Part shown: positions 1-5,591 of the stretch, one piece after another
How the letters are laid out: each line of letters begins with the position of its first letter
Numbering within the stretch: the stretch's first letter is position 1
Origin: Myxococcota bacterium
Lineage (GTDB): Bacteria > Myxococcota_A > UBA9160 > PR03
Assembly: GCA_030066475.1 (NCBI GenBank)
Contig: JASJBO010000335.1
Span: 1 to 8,135 of the forward strand
Reading direction: 5' to 3'
DNA length: 8,135 bases
The notes under the pieces: model-generated
The model's database searches: none
What the model was told of the DNA's origin: nothing
The model's input: only the letters and a program-made list of their open reading frames with translations
Position numbers and translations under genes: made by a program

Positions 1-979
1 CGAGCGAAGTCCACCCGCTAGCCGCCGCCTCGTGGCGACCAGCGCAGGCGGTTCTGAGCGGCGCCCGCGTCCGCCCGAGCCGGGACCAGAGCGACAGCGC
101 GAGCAGCGCCGCCGTGCGGCCACCCGCCGGCTCCGGAAGGGGAATCCCGGGGACTGCCTCGAGGTCGGGGTTGAAGCGCAGCTCGAACAGGTCCGCGGGC
201 GCGGGATGCTCGACGCCCAGCTCCTCGAGCTCGGCACGCAGCGCTTCCACATCGACCGCGATCGACGCCACCGCCGTCGCGAAGCACGTCTTCGGCGGCC
301 CCTCGCTCGACCGGGAGCTGCAGCGCGCGGACAGCTCGACGTCGATGTTGCGGTCGCGCGCGGCGAGCACGACGCCGTCGAACTCCGCCGACGCGCGGGC
401 GACCCCGATCGTGGCGAGCTCGTTGGGCGCGGCCGTGGCGTCCAGGGCGAACAGGCCGGACGCGCCGAGGTGGCCGAACGAGACGGCGGCGCTGCCCCGG
501 GCGAACCCGTTGAGGAGGAAGGCGTTCTCTCCGACCTGCACCGGCTCGGGTGCCGTCTCGACCTGGAGGCTCGCCGCGACCGCGAGCGGCACGGCGAAGT
601 GCGCGGGCAGTGCGGGTGCGCCCGGCGACGTGACGACCTCCGCGTTGTAGGACCAGGCGATGTCGGCCGCGGGGGGCGGACCAGGCGTTTCGCCGATTCT
701 CCCCGCGGTGAACACGGAGACGGACGGGGCCGCCGGGACGTCGGCGACCGATGCGACCCCGACCTCGGTGGCCGCCTCCGCAGTCGCGCTGGCGCAGCCG
801 TGTCCGGGGTACTCGGCCGGCCGCCCCGCGAGCGGAAGCGGTCGTCCTGCGTCCGTGTCGTCGAGCTCGCAGCGGACCGTACCCTCGGCGAAGGAAGGCT
901 GGTCCACGTTCTCCGGCACCTGCGCCGAAGCCGGAAGAGCGAGCAGAGTGCATGCGAGCAGCCGGGCGATCCGACCCAC
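1..979 (-). CDS. Secreted hypothetical protein with C-terminal PEP-CTERM-like motif (3' end outside window)
   Basis: The frame starting with GTG at 979 stays open to the window edge, giving at least 326 residues. Residues 1-19 look like a signal peptide (basic VGRIAR, hydrophobic LLACTLLAL, cleavage site ASA before Q20), so the product is exported. The rest is Ala/Pro/Val-rich and probably beta-structured, with four cysteines in the mature part (in RCEL, HGCAS, ARCSS and KTCFA) that could form disulfides. I recognise no catalytic domain. Near the C-terminus IPLPEPAGG (PEP at residues 282-284) is followed by a short hydrophobic stretch AALLALSLW and a basic SRLGRTR, the order expected of an exosortase sorting signal. 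The hydrophobic part is shorter than usual and at least 42 residues follow PEP, against roughly 20-25 in the family, so the 3' end may be altered. Start choice rests on AGGAGG seven bases upstream. The gene is transcribed divergently from vapB. Function unknown. Confidence 0.72.
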   Translation of the reverse strand, partial: MGRIARLLACTLLALPASAQVPENVDQPSFAEGTVRCELDDTDAGRPLPLAGRPAEYPGHGCASATAEAATEVGVASVADVPAAPSVSVFTAGRIGETPGPPPAADIAWSYNAEVVTSPGAPALPAHFAVPLAVAASLQVETAPEPVQVGENAFLLNGFARGSAAVSFGHLGASGLFALDATAAPNELATIGVARASAEFDGVVLAARDRNIDVELSARCSSRSSEGPPKTCFATAVASIAVDVEALRAELEELGVEHPAPADLFELRFNPDLEAVPGIPLPEPAGGRTAALLALSLWSRLGRTRAPLRTACAGRHEAAASGWTSL

Positions 980-986
980 GGTGCGG

Positions 987-992
987 CCTCCT
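987..992 (-). promoter_or_regulatory. Shine-Dalgarno site AGGAGG that fixes the GTG start at 979
   Basis: On the minus strand a perfect AGGAGG lies seven bases before GTG at 977-979. The codons that follow immediately make a signal peptide. Together these select a GTG start that an ATG-only gene search would miss. Confidence 0.8.
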
Positions 993-1048
993 GCGGGCCG
1001 GGCTGCGTCCTTGCGCCCGATCCCACCGGAGAACGCGACGCGGGCCGC

Positions 1049-1074
1049 GGAAGCCGGCAATCCGCGCGGCTTCC
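1049..1074. repeat. Inverted repeat in the divergent intergenic region
   Basis: GGAAGCC at 1049-1055 is matched by GGCTTCC at 1068-1074, a perfect seven-base stem around twelve bases. It lies in the 149-base gap between the secreted-protein gene (start 979) and vapB (start 1129), so it could be an operator for either. G+C-rich DNA readily gives such pairs by chance. I see no convincing -35/-10 pair elsewhere in this gap. Confidence 0.35.
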
Positions 1075-1100
1075 CGGCAGCCCCGTCCGAGACCAGAGTA

Positions 1101-1133
1101 CATCTGATGCGCTATTGGCTATCACCAGGTGAT
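1101..1133. promoter_or_regulatory. Probable VapB operator: two palindromes upstream of and over the vapB start
   Basis: CATCTGATG (1101-1109) is a perfect palindrome around one central base. ATCACCAGGTGAT (1121-1133) is a perfect 13-base palindrome. Both keep ATC...GAT ends, and their centres (1105 and 1127) are 22 bases apart, about two helical turns, so bound dimers would sit on the same face of the DNA. The second covers the GTG/ATG start of vapB. VapB-type ribbon-helix-helix antitoxins are known to repress their own operons through such palindromes. The stretch from about 1098 to 1125 is clearly richer in A+T than its surroundings, as a promoter would be. The assignment as operator is inference. 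Confidence 0.5.
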
Positions 1134-1362
1134 GGCGCGCACGACCGTCGACATCGAGGCAGCCGTTCTTCGCGAGCTCAAGCGGCTGCAGAAGCGTGAG
1201 GGCAAGTCCCTGGGGCAGCTGATCTCGGAGCTCGTCGCCGCAGCGCTCGCAGCGGAACCCCCCGAGCAGACGCCACCGATCCAGTGGACTTCGCGCCCGA
1301 TGCGCGCTCGCATCGACCTGGAGGACAAGGAGGCCGTGCGCGCGGCCCTCGACGCCCCTTGA
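1129..1362 (+). CDS. vapB: VapB-type ribbon-helix-helix antitoxin (intact, orphan)
   Basis: A 77-residue protein. The N-terminus (ARTTVDIEAAVLRELKRL then GKSLGQLISELVAAALA) reads as a ribbon-helix-helix DNA-binding domain: one beta strand and two helices, residues about 3-43. The C-terminal part (IQWTSRPMRARIDLEDKEAV, residues about 51-70) matches the tail by which VapB antitoxins grip and inhibit VapC PIN-domain RNases. Start is either GTG 1129 or the adjacent ATG 1132; there is little Shine-Dalgarno sequence, and the start lies inside a palindrome. The stop TGA overlaps the TTG start of the toxin gene (TTGA, 1359-1362), the usual translational coupling. The frame is undamaged although the toxin gene is broken, so it may now act only as a DNA-binding regulator, or neutralise toxins encoded elsewhere. 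Confidence 0.85.
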   Translation: MMARTTVDIEAAVLRELKRLQKREGKSLGQLISELVAAALAAEPPEQTPPIQWTSRPMRARIDLEDKEAVRAALDAP

Positions 1363-1555
1363 GCTACGCCCTCGACGCCAACCTCCTGCTCTACGCCTCC
1401 GATGCCTCGAGCGCGTTCCAGCCGCGCGCGCTCGCCCTTCTCGAGCGCAGCGCGGCCGGCCCGGCGTCAACACGCTCTGGACGCACGACCGCGACTTCCG
1501 CCGGTTCGAGGAGCTCCGCGTGCGCGATCCGTTCGTGGATTCGGGAGATCCCTGA
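1359..1555 (+). pseudogene. vapC: VapC PIN-domain toxin remnant with internal deletion and frameshift
   Basis: From TTG 1359 the frame reads LSYALDANLLLYASD, the N-terminal strand of a PIN-domain RNase with its first metal-binding Asp (in LDANLLLY), continuing to LLERSAAGP near 1463. It then becomes nonsense (ASTRSGRTTATSAG) and runs to 1562. In another frame, 1463-1555 reads GVNTLWTHDRDFRRFEELRVRDPF and stops at TGA 1553-1555. This is the C-terminal end of a VapC, including the conserved late Asp of the THDRDF motif. Family members are usually about 130-145 residues, and the two pieces supply only about 65, so roughly 70-80 central residues, with the middle acidic catalytic positions, are gone and the join is out of frame. 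The product cannot be an active RNase. The two halves were recognised by family pattern; an alignment would fix the breakpoint. Confidence 0.82.
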
Positions 1556-1558
1556 GCG

Positions 1559-1870
1559 CTAGATCGGCAGCTCGTTCACTACGAAGTTCTGAAGCAGGTT
1601 GGCGGTCGGGTCTGCAGCCGCATCGCCCCAGAACTTCTGCCACTCCGAGTCCGCATCCATCTTCGCGCCGAAGCTCCCGAAGTCCTCCCAGCTGGCGTGC
1701 TCCATCACGTAGTGGACCGCCATGGGCTCGCCGCCGATGGCACTCTGGTGGACGCGCACCTTGGTGCCGAGCCGCTCGTGGATCTTCTTCGCCGTGACGA
1801 CCTGGGCCGAGAACTCCTGGAGCCTGCCGTCCTTGGGCCGCCAGATGGCAACCACCGTGATTGCTGCCAT
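1559..1870 (-). CDS. Small ferredoxin-fold (NIPSNAP/ABM-like) hypothetical protein
   Basis: A 103-residue cytoplasmic protein without signal peptide. It opens with a beta strand (AAITVVAIWRPKDG), then an amphipathic helix (about residues 15-33), a strand with the paired pattern VRVHQSAIGG, a strand MAVHYVMEHASWEDF, a helix with MDADSEWQKFWGDAA, and a final strand LLQNFVVNELP. This order suggests a dimeric alpha/beta-barrel (ferredoxin-like) fold as in NIPSNAP, Dabb or antibiotic-biosynthesis-monooxygenase proteins. I see no catalytic residue that would pick a reaction. ATG 1870 is supported by GGAGG at 1878-1882, seven bases upstream. It lies 15 bases downstream of the beta-helix gene on the same strand, so the two probably share a transcript. 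Its stop is only three bases from the converging vapC remnant. Confidence 0.75.
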   Translation of the reverse strand: MAAITVVAIWRPKDGRLQEFSAQVVTAKKIHERLGTKVRVHQSAIGGEPMAVHYVMEHASWEDFGSFGAKMDADSEWQKFWGDAAADPTANLLQNFVVNELPI

Positions 1871-1885
1871 TGCCTTGCCTCCAGC

Positions 1886-3352
1886 TCACCCCGGAGCGAT
1901 CATACACGAACGAGAGACAGCTTCGGGAGCTTTCTGGCTCAGCCGGCGACGCGACGCGGCGCAGGCCGCCACCAGCCCCAGCAGCGCGGCGGCTCGCGCG
2001 GGCGCCCCGCCGGGCTCGGGCACGAGGACGATCTGCGAGAACGGCTCCAGCTCGAGCTGCATCGAGGGCGGCGCCGACAGGGTCCACGTCCCGACCAGGG
2101 GATCGTCCGCCAGCAGGTCGAGCCGGGCCCCCGGGCCCGGGGTCGCCACCAGCAGCGGCCCCCGTCCGGCCAGGTCGAAGCTGCCCTGCGCCTCGCTGGC
2201 ATTCACGGCCCACACGCCCCACGCGAAGGTCCACCCGATCGGAGCGTCGGGGTCGAGCATCGGGTCGACGCCGAACACCGAGTCGGCCTCGGCGACCTGC
2301 GACAGCCCGCCGGGATCGCTCGAGCCGGGGTCGGTCGCGTTGAACCAGGCGTTGCGCTCGAAGGGAAAGCTGGCGGGCAGCGTGCCCGGGCCGACGTTGA
2401 TCCCGGTGCGCAGGTCGCCGGTCTCCCAGACGACGACGTTGTCGGAGTAGGTGCCGCCCTGGGTGTCGACGAAGCCGGGGGCGTCGGTCTCCTTGAGGAT
2501 GCGCGCGGCCCAGGCCGTGGGACGCTCGACGTAGTTGCGCTGGAACACGGCGCCCCCGTCGACGTTCACGTAGGCCACGGGCGTCTGGCTGCCGAGGATC
2601 ACGTTGCCGACGGCCAGCAGATCGCCGGCCTCGACGGGGCCCGGGGGCTGCGGGCGGAAGAACTGGAGCCCGGTCGAGCCGCCCATGTTGATCGCACGGC
2701 TTCCGGCGTCGACGAAGCGGTTGGCGCGGAGCTCGACGCCGCGGGTTCCGCCCTTCTGCTGGACGCCGCTCGAGCCGCCCGAGCGGTGCTCGAAGAGCGA
2801 GTTCTCGATCAGGCCGTCGTGGCAGCCCACCATGTCGATGGCGCTGCCGCCCGTGCCCCAGTCGACGATGCGCACCCGGTCGATGTGGAAGTCCACGACG
2901 CCCGAGAGCTTGATCCCGTCGAGGTTGCCGGCGGGCGCGCTGCCTTCGACGTGGACGTCGCGGATCACGAGCCCACGGGCCGGAGTCGAGAAGCTGCCGC
3001 CGTCGTCCACGTTGAGGCCGTTCGAGCCGGCGTTCCGGAACACCAGCGACTCGAGCGTGACGCGCTCGGGGTCGCTCAGCTGGAGCCCCTGGCCGCTGCC
3101 GCCGGCGTCGATGACCGCTGGGTTCCCGGGGTCCTGGCTGCGCAGCGTGACGCCCACCAGGCCGGCCACGAAGCGCCCGCCCGAGTAGGTGCCGGGGGCC
3201 AGCACGATCTCGTCGCCGTCCTCCGCCAGCGCGAGCGCGGCGTCGAGCTCGGCGTCGTCGGTCACGAGCACGACCGCGGCGGGTGCGCTGGGAGCGAGCA
3301 TCAGACTCGCGCACGAGACCAGCAGGAGATGGCGAGCGGGCGACTTCGACAT
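1886..3352 (-). CDS. Secreted right-handed parallel beta-helix protein with PEP-CTERM sorting signal
   Basis: 488 residues. Residues 1-25 are a signal peptide (MSKSPAR, then LLLVSCASLMLA, cleavage at APA before A26). Residues about 30-340 form a right-handed parallel beta-helix. DGDEIVLAPGTYSGG (45-59) is the entry motif seen in polysaccharide-lyase-6-like and related helices, followed by coils with regular N/G turns such as NGLNVDDG, NLDGIKLS, GVQQKGG and ELRANRF. NAWFNATDPG (334-343) resembles the closing element of these proteins. Residues about 344-440 are a beta-rich segment. VPEP at 444-447, the hydrophobic AAALLGLVAACAA and RRR at 468-470 form a clear PEP-CTERM tail, so an exosortase should recognise and process it. 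Eighteen residues follow RRR, longer than usual. It may bind or cleave polysaccharide, but I cannot show a complete lyase active site. No Shine-Dalgarno is visible before ATG 3352. It is divergent from the LLM gene and followed by the small ferredoxin-fold gene. Confidence 0.87.
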   Translation of the reverse strand: MSKSPARHLLLVSCASLMLAPSAPAAVVLVTDDAELDAALALAEDGDEIVLAPGTYSGGRFVAGLVGVTLRSQDPGNPAVIDAGGSGQGLQLSDPERVTLESLVFRNAGSNGLNVDDGGSFSTPARGLVIRDVHVEGSAPAGNLDGIKLSGVVDFHIDRVRIVDWGTGGSAIDMVGCHDGLIENSLFEHRSGGSSGVQQKGGTRGVELRANRFVDAGSRAINMGGSTGLQFFRPQPPGPVEAGDLLAVGNVILGSQTPVAYVNVDGGAVFQRNYVERPTAWAARILKETDAPGFVDTQGGTYSDNVVVWETGDLRTGINVGPGTLPASFPFERNAWFNATDPGSSDPGGLSQVAEADSVFGVDPMLDPDAPIGWTFAWGVWAVNASEAQGSFDLAGRGPLLVATPGPGARLDLLADDPLVGTWTLSAPPSMQLELEPFSQIVLVPEPGGAPARAAALLGLVAACAASRRRLSQKAPEAVSRSCMIAPG

Positions 3353-3357
3353 GGTCG

Positions 3358-3455
3358 CACGGTAACGGACGGCGACGCCGATCGGCCCCCCGCGAAGTCC
3401 CGGCCGCGGGGTTGCGGGCCTTCGGCATGCTCCGAAGACTCTCGCCCGTACCGTG
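3358..3455. promoter_or_regulatory. Divergent control region with nested inverted repeats
   Basis: This is the 113-base gap between the beta-helix gene (minus) and the LLM gene (plus). CACGGTA (3358-3364) and TACCGTG (3449-3455) are exact inverted copies placed near the two gene starts. Inside them CCCCGCG/CGCGGGG (3388-3394 and 3405-3411) make a seven-base stem with a ten-base loop, and CTTCGG-CATGCT-CCGAAG (3420-3437) is a six-base stem with a six-base loop. On the minus strand TACCGT would be a poor -10 box ending six bases before ATG 3352, compatible with a leaderless start there. The repeats are direct observations; operator or promoter roles are inference. Confidence 0.4.
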
Positions 3456-3460
3456 GAGGG
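3455..3460 (+). promoter_or_regulatory. Shine-Dalgarno site GGAGGG that fixes the LLM start at 3466
   Basis: GGAGGG ends five bases before ATG 3466. The frame is open further upstream, with another ATG at 3427, but only 3466 has this site, and MRVAIGFGG is a typical N-terminus for the family. Confidence 0.75.
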
Positions 3461-3465
3461 ACGGC

Positions 3466-4515
3466 ATGCGAGTCGCGATCGGGTTCGGAGGTCCGGCCTC
3501 GGGCGGGACGCGGAGCTGGGAGGAGTCCGTTCGCTTCGTGCAGGAGGCCGAGCGCCTGGGGGTCGACTCGGCCTGGTCGGCCGAGGCCTGGGGCATGGAC
3601 GCGGTCACCTCGCTCGCCTACCTGGCGGCCGTGACCGACCGGATCGGGCTCGGCACCGGGATCATGCAGATCAGCGCGCGGGCGCCGGCCATGACGGCGA
3701 TGACGGCGCTGAGCCTGGCGACGCTCTCGGGAGGCCGCTTCCGGCTCGGCCTCGGCGCGAGCGGCCCGCAGGTGGTCGAGGGCCTGCACGGCGTCGCGTT
3801 CGCGCGGCCGCTCGGCCGCATGCGCGAGACGATCGAGATCGTGCGCATGGCCTTCCGCGGCGAGCGCATCGAGTACCACGGCCGTCACCACGAGCTGCCG
3901 CGCCCCGGCGGCGAGGGCAAGGCGCTGCGGCTCGCGCAGCCGCCGAACCCCGACATCCCGATCTACCTGGCGACGCTCAGCCCGCGCGCGCTCGAGCTGA
4001 CCGGCGAGCTGGCCGACGGCTGGCTCGGCACCTCGTTCATCCCGGAGCACGCCGAGGCCCACCTCGAGCACCTGCGGCGGGGCGCCGAGAAGGCGGGCCG
4101 CACGCTCGACGACCTCGACCTGCACGCGGGGGGCTTCGTGCAGCTCGGCGACGACGTCGACACCATGGTGGAGCGGCGCCGGCCGATGCTGGCCTTCACG
4201 CTCGGGGCGATGGGATCGAAGCAGCACAACTTCTACAACGACGCCTACCAGCGCGCGGGCTACCAGGAGATCGCCACCGAGGTCCAGGACCTCTGGATCG
4301 CCGGCCAGCGCGAGGAGGCGGCGCGCCGCGTGCCCGCGGAGATGATCCTGGGCAGCAACCTGCTCGGCACCGAGGAGATGGTGCGGGCCCGCATCCGCGC
4401 CTACCGCGACGCCGGCATCGACACCCTGCGCGTCGCGCCGGATGGATCGACCCTCCCCGAGCGCGTGGAGACCCTCGAGCGCTTCCTGGCGCTGGTCCGG
4501 GAGGAGACGGCTTGA
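3466..4515 (+). CDS. Luciferase-like (LLM class) flavin/F420-dependent oxidoreductase
   Basis: 349 residues, normal for single-domain bacterial-luciferase-like TIM-barrel enzymes, which use reduced FMN or coenzyme F420 for monooxygenation or hydride transfer. Diagnostic features are the first strand MRVAIGFGG; AERLGVDSAWSAEAWGMDA (28-46); the segment from TDRIGLGTGIMQISARAPA through MTAMTALSLATLSGGRF, with the strand RFRLGLGASGPQVVEG (91-106); RPLGRMRETIEIVRMAFRGE; and IPIYLATLSPRALELTGELADGW. The GASGPQVVEG loop resembles F420-dependent members more than FMN luciferases, so F420 is my preferred cofactor, but this needs a profile search. There is no signal peptide, so it is cytosolic. The substrate cannot be read from the sequence; lineages rich in these enzymes often use them on lipids or xenobiotics. 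It is separated by 81 bases from the radical SAM gene downstream on the same strand. Frame and start are secure. Confidence 0.9.
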   Translation: MRVAIGFGGPASGGTRSWEESVRFVQEAERLGVDSAWSAEAWGMDAVTSLAYLAAVTDRIGLGTGIMQISARAPAMTAMTALSLATLSGGRFRLGLGASGPQVVEGLHGVAFARPLGRMRETIEIVRMAFRGERIEYHGRHHELPRPGGEGKALRLAQPPNPDIPIYLATLSPRALELTGELADGWLGTSFIPEHAEAHLEHLRRGAEKAGRTLDDLDLHAGGFVQLGDDVDTMVERRRPMLAFTLGAMGSKQHNFYNDAYQRAGYQEIATEVQDLWIAGQREEAARRVPAEMILGSNLLGTEEMVRARIRAYRDAGIDTLRVAPDGSTLPERVETLERFLALVREETA

Positions 4516-4544
4516 TCCCGAGCCGCGCGCTGCGTTCGGGCATG

Positions 4545-4572
4545 TTGCGAGATCGCCGAGTCGGACTACCGT
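4545..4572 (+). promoter_or_regulatory. Candidate sigma70-like promoter of the radical SAM gene
   Basis: TTGCGA (4545-4550) and TACCGT (4567-4572) are separated by 16 bases, matching TTGACA at four and TATAAT at three of six positions. It lies in the 81-base gap after the LLM stop and would start transcription some 15-20 bases before ATG 4597. The match is modest. Confidence 0.35.
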
Positions 4573-4583
4573 GAACCCGGTAG
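4566..4583. repeat. Inverted repeat CTACCG-N6-CGGTAG just upstream of the radical SAM gene
   Basis: A perfect six-base stem with six bases between, ending 13 bases before ATG 4597 and overlapping the candidate -10 box. The same 6-6-6 arrangement, with a different sequence, precedes the LLM gene at 3420-3437. It could be an operator, or a leader hairpin near the ribosome site. No Shine-Dalgarno sequence is visible before this gene. Confidence 0.4.
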
Positions 4584-4596
4584 CCCCGTAGCGATC

Positions 4597-5583
4597 ATGG
4601 TTCTCAGCCGCCTTAGCAACAACCTGGGATTCATCTCCCACCGGCCCGAGCTGCTCGCCCGCGCCGCGGCCAACTACGCGCTGATGGCGCTGGGGCGACC
4701 GCGCCTGCGCTCGCTCGACATCGACCTCACCTACACCTGCCCCTGCGCGTGCGAGCAGTGCTACTCGGAGGGCCTCGAGCGGCCGGGGCAACGACGGCTC
4801 GACGCCGGCGAGATCGCCTCGGTGGTCGACCAGGCGCGGAAGCTCGGCCTCATGCACGTCTCGCTCACCGGGGGCGAGCCCCACCAGCGCCGCGATCTCT
4901 GCGAAGTGGTGCGGGCCTGTCAGCCAGGGCGCGTGCTGGTGAGCATGTGCAGCAGTGGCGTCCGCCTGAACCCGGCCCGGATCCGCGAGCTGCGCAGCGC
5001 GGGACTGGCGATGTTGATCCTGAGCCTCGACAGTCCCGACCCGGCGACCCACGACGAGAACCGCGGCGTGCCCGGGCTCTTCGACCGCGTAATGGCCGCG
5101 ATCCCGGAGGCTCGCGCGCTGGGGCTGCGGATCATGGTCAATAGCGTCGCCACCCGCGAGAAGCTGCACGGTGGAGACATCGAGGCGCTGTACCGGCTGA
5201 CGCGGCAGCTCGGCGTCGTGCTGAACCTCACCGTTCCCGTCTCGATGGGACGCTGGGAGGACGCGGACGAGGTGCTGCTCGACGCTCGCGATCGTGAGCG
5301 CTTCTTCGAGCTGCTGCGCCGCCCCGGCCTGCGGACCGACACCGAGTCCGCCTGGCGCGGCCACCACTGCCCGGCGGGCAGCGACAAGATCAGCGTGGGG
5401 GCCTACGGAGAGGTGCGCGCGTGCCAGCTCCTGCCGCGCAGCTTCGGAAACGTCCGCGAGACGGATCTCGCCACCCTGTGGCGCCGCATGCAGCCCTTCG
5501 CAGACGAGCTGCGCGAGCATCGCTTCTGCCCGGCCGCACTCGAGACCATCGACGGAGGGCCTCGAAGCCGTCCCGCGCCCTGA
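4597..5583 (+). CDS. Radical SAM protein with shortened SPASM/twitch-like C-terminus
   Basis: 328 residues. The radical SAM cluster motif CX3CX2C is at Cys48, Cys52 and Cys55 (TYTCPCACEQCYSEG), with an additional Cys50 inside it. GGEP at 92-95 is the SAM-binding motif, and the following (beta/alpha) core is typical, for example LAMLILSLDSPDPATHDENRG. The enzyme should use a [4Fe-4S] cluster and SAM to make a 5'-deoxyadenosyl radical. The C-terminal region has Cys258-X12-G-X4-Cys276, fitting the first half of a SPASM/twitch domain (CX9-15GX4C), then a single further Cys311 in RFCPAA before the protein ends. This would hold at most one auxiliary cluster, as in twitch domains. SPASM and twitch enzymes often modify peptides or small metabolites; I see no precursor peptide gene beside it. 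It converges on the secreted START-like gene at 5626. The start is the first ATG of the frame; ribosome site weak. Confidence 0.9.
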   Translation: MVLSRLSNNLGFISHRPELLARAAANYALMALGRPRLRSLDIDLTYTCPCACEQCYSEGLERPGQRRLDAGEIASVVDQARKLGLMHVSLTGGEPHQRRDLCEVVRACQPGRVLVSMCSSGVRLNPARIRELRSAGLAMLILSLDSPDPATHDENRGVPGLFDRVMAAIPEARALGLRIMVNSVATREKLHGGDIEALYRLTRQLGVVLNLTVPVSMGRWEDADEVLLDARDRERFFELLRRPGLRTDTESAWRGHHCPAGSDKISVGAYGEVRACQLLPRSFGNVRETDLATLWRRMQPFADELREHRFCPAALETIDGGPRSRPAP

Positions 5584-5591
5584 CCCTCGAT

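Noticed and set aside
32..1132. Plus-strand open frames over 32-1199
   Set aside because: Composition is Arg-rich and low in hydrophobic pattern, while the minus strand gives a signal peptide, a perfect ribosome site and an LPEP motif in one frame.
3311..3352. Lipobox-like LVSC in the beta-helix signal peptide (Cys14), suggesting a lipoprotein
   Set aside because: The hydrophobic core before Cys14 is too short and continues after it; the APA site at residue 25 and the PEP-CTERM tail fit signal peptidase I export better.
3388..3411. CCCCGCG/CGCGGGG stem as a terminator
   Set aside because: It lies between divergent genes where no transcript should end, and no T-run follows; G+C-only stems are common by chance here.
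1467..3608. A 713-codon minus-strand open frame covering the beta-helix gene
   Set aside because: It is Arg/Pro/Gly-rich nonsense in a shifted frame of the PEP-CTERM beta-helix gene and crosses into the LLM gene; long empty frames are expected at this G+C content.
4542..4574. Ten-codon ORF (MLRDRRVGLP) before the radical SAM gene as a possible precursor peptide
   Set aside because: It is very short, has no ribosome site and no leader/core character, and overlaps the promoter-like sequence.
3301..5520. A 739-codon minus-strand open frame opposite the LLM and radical SAM genes
   Set aside because: It lies antisense to two clearly recognisable enzymes and has no domain of its own; it is a G+C artefact.
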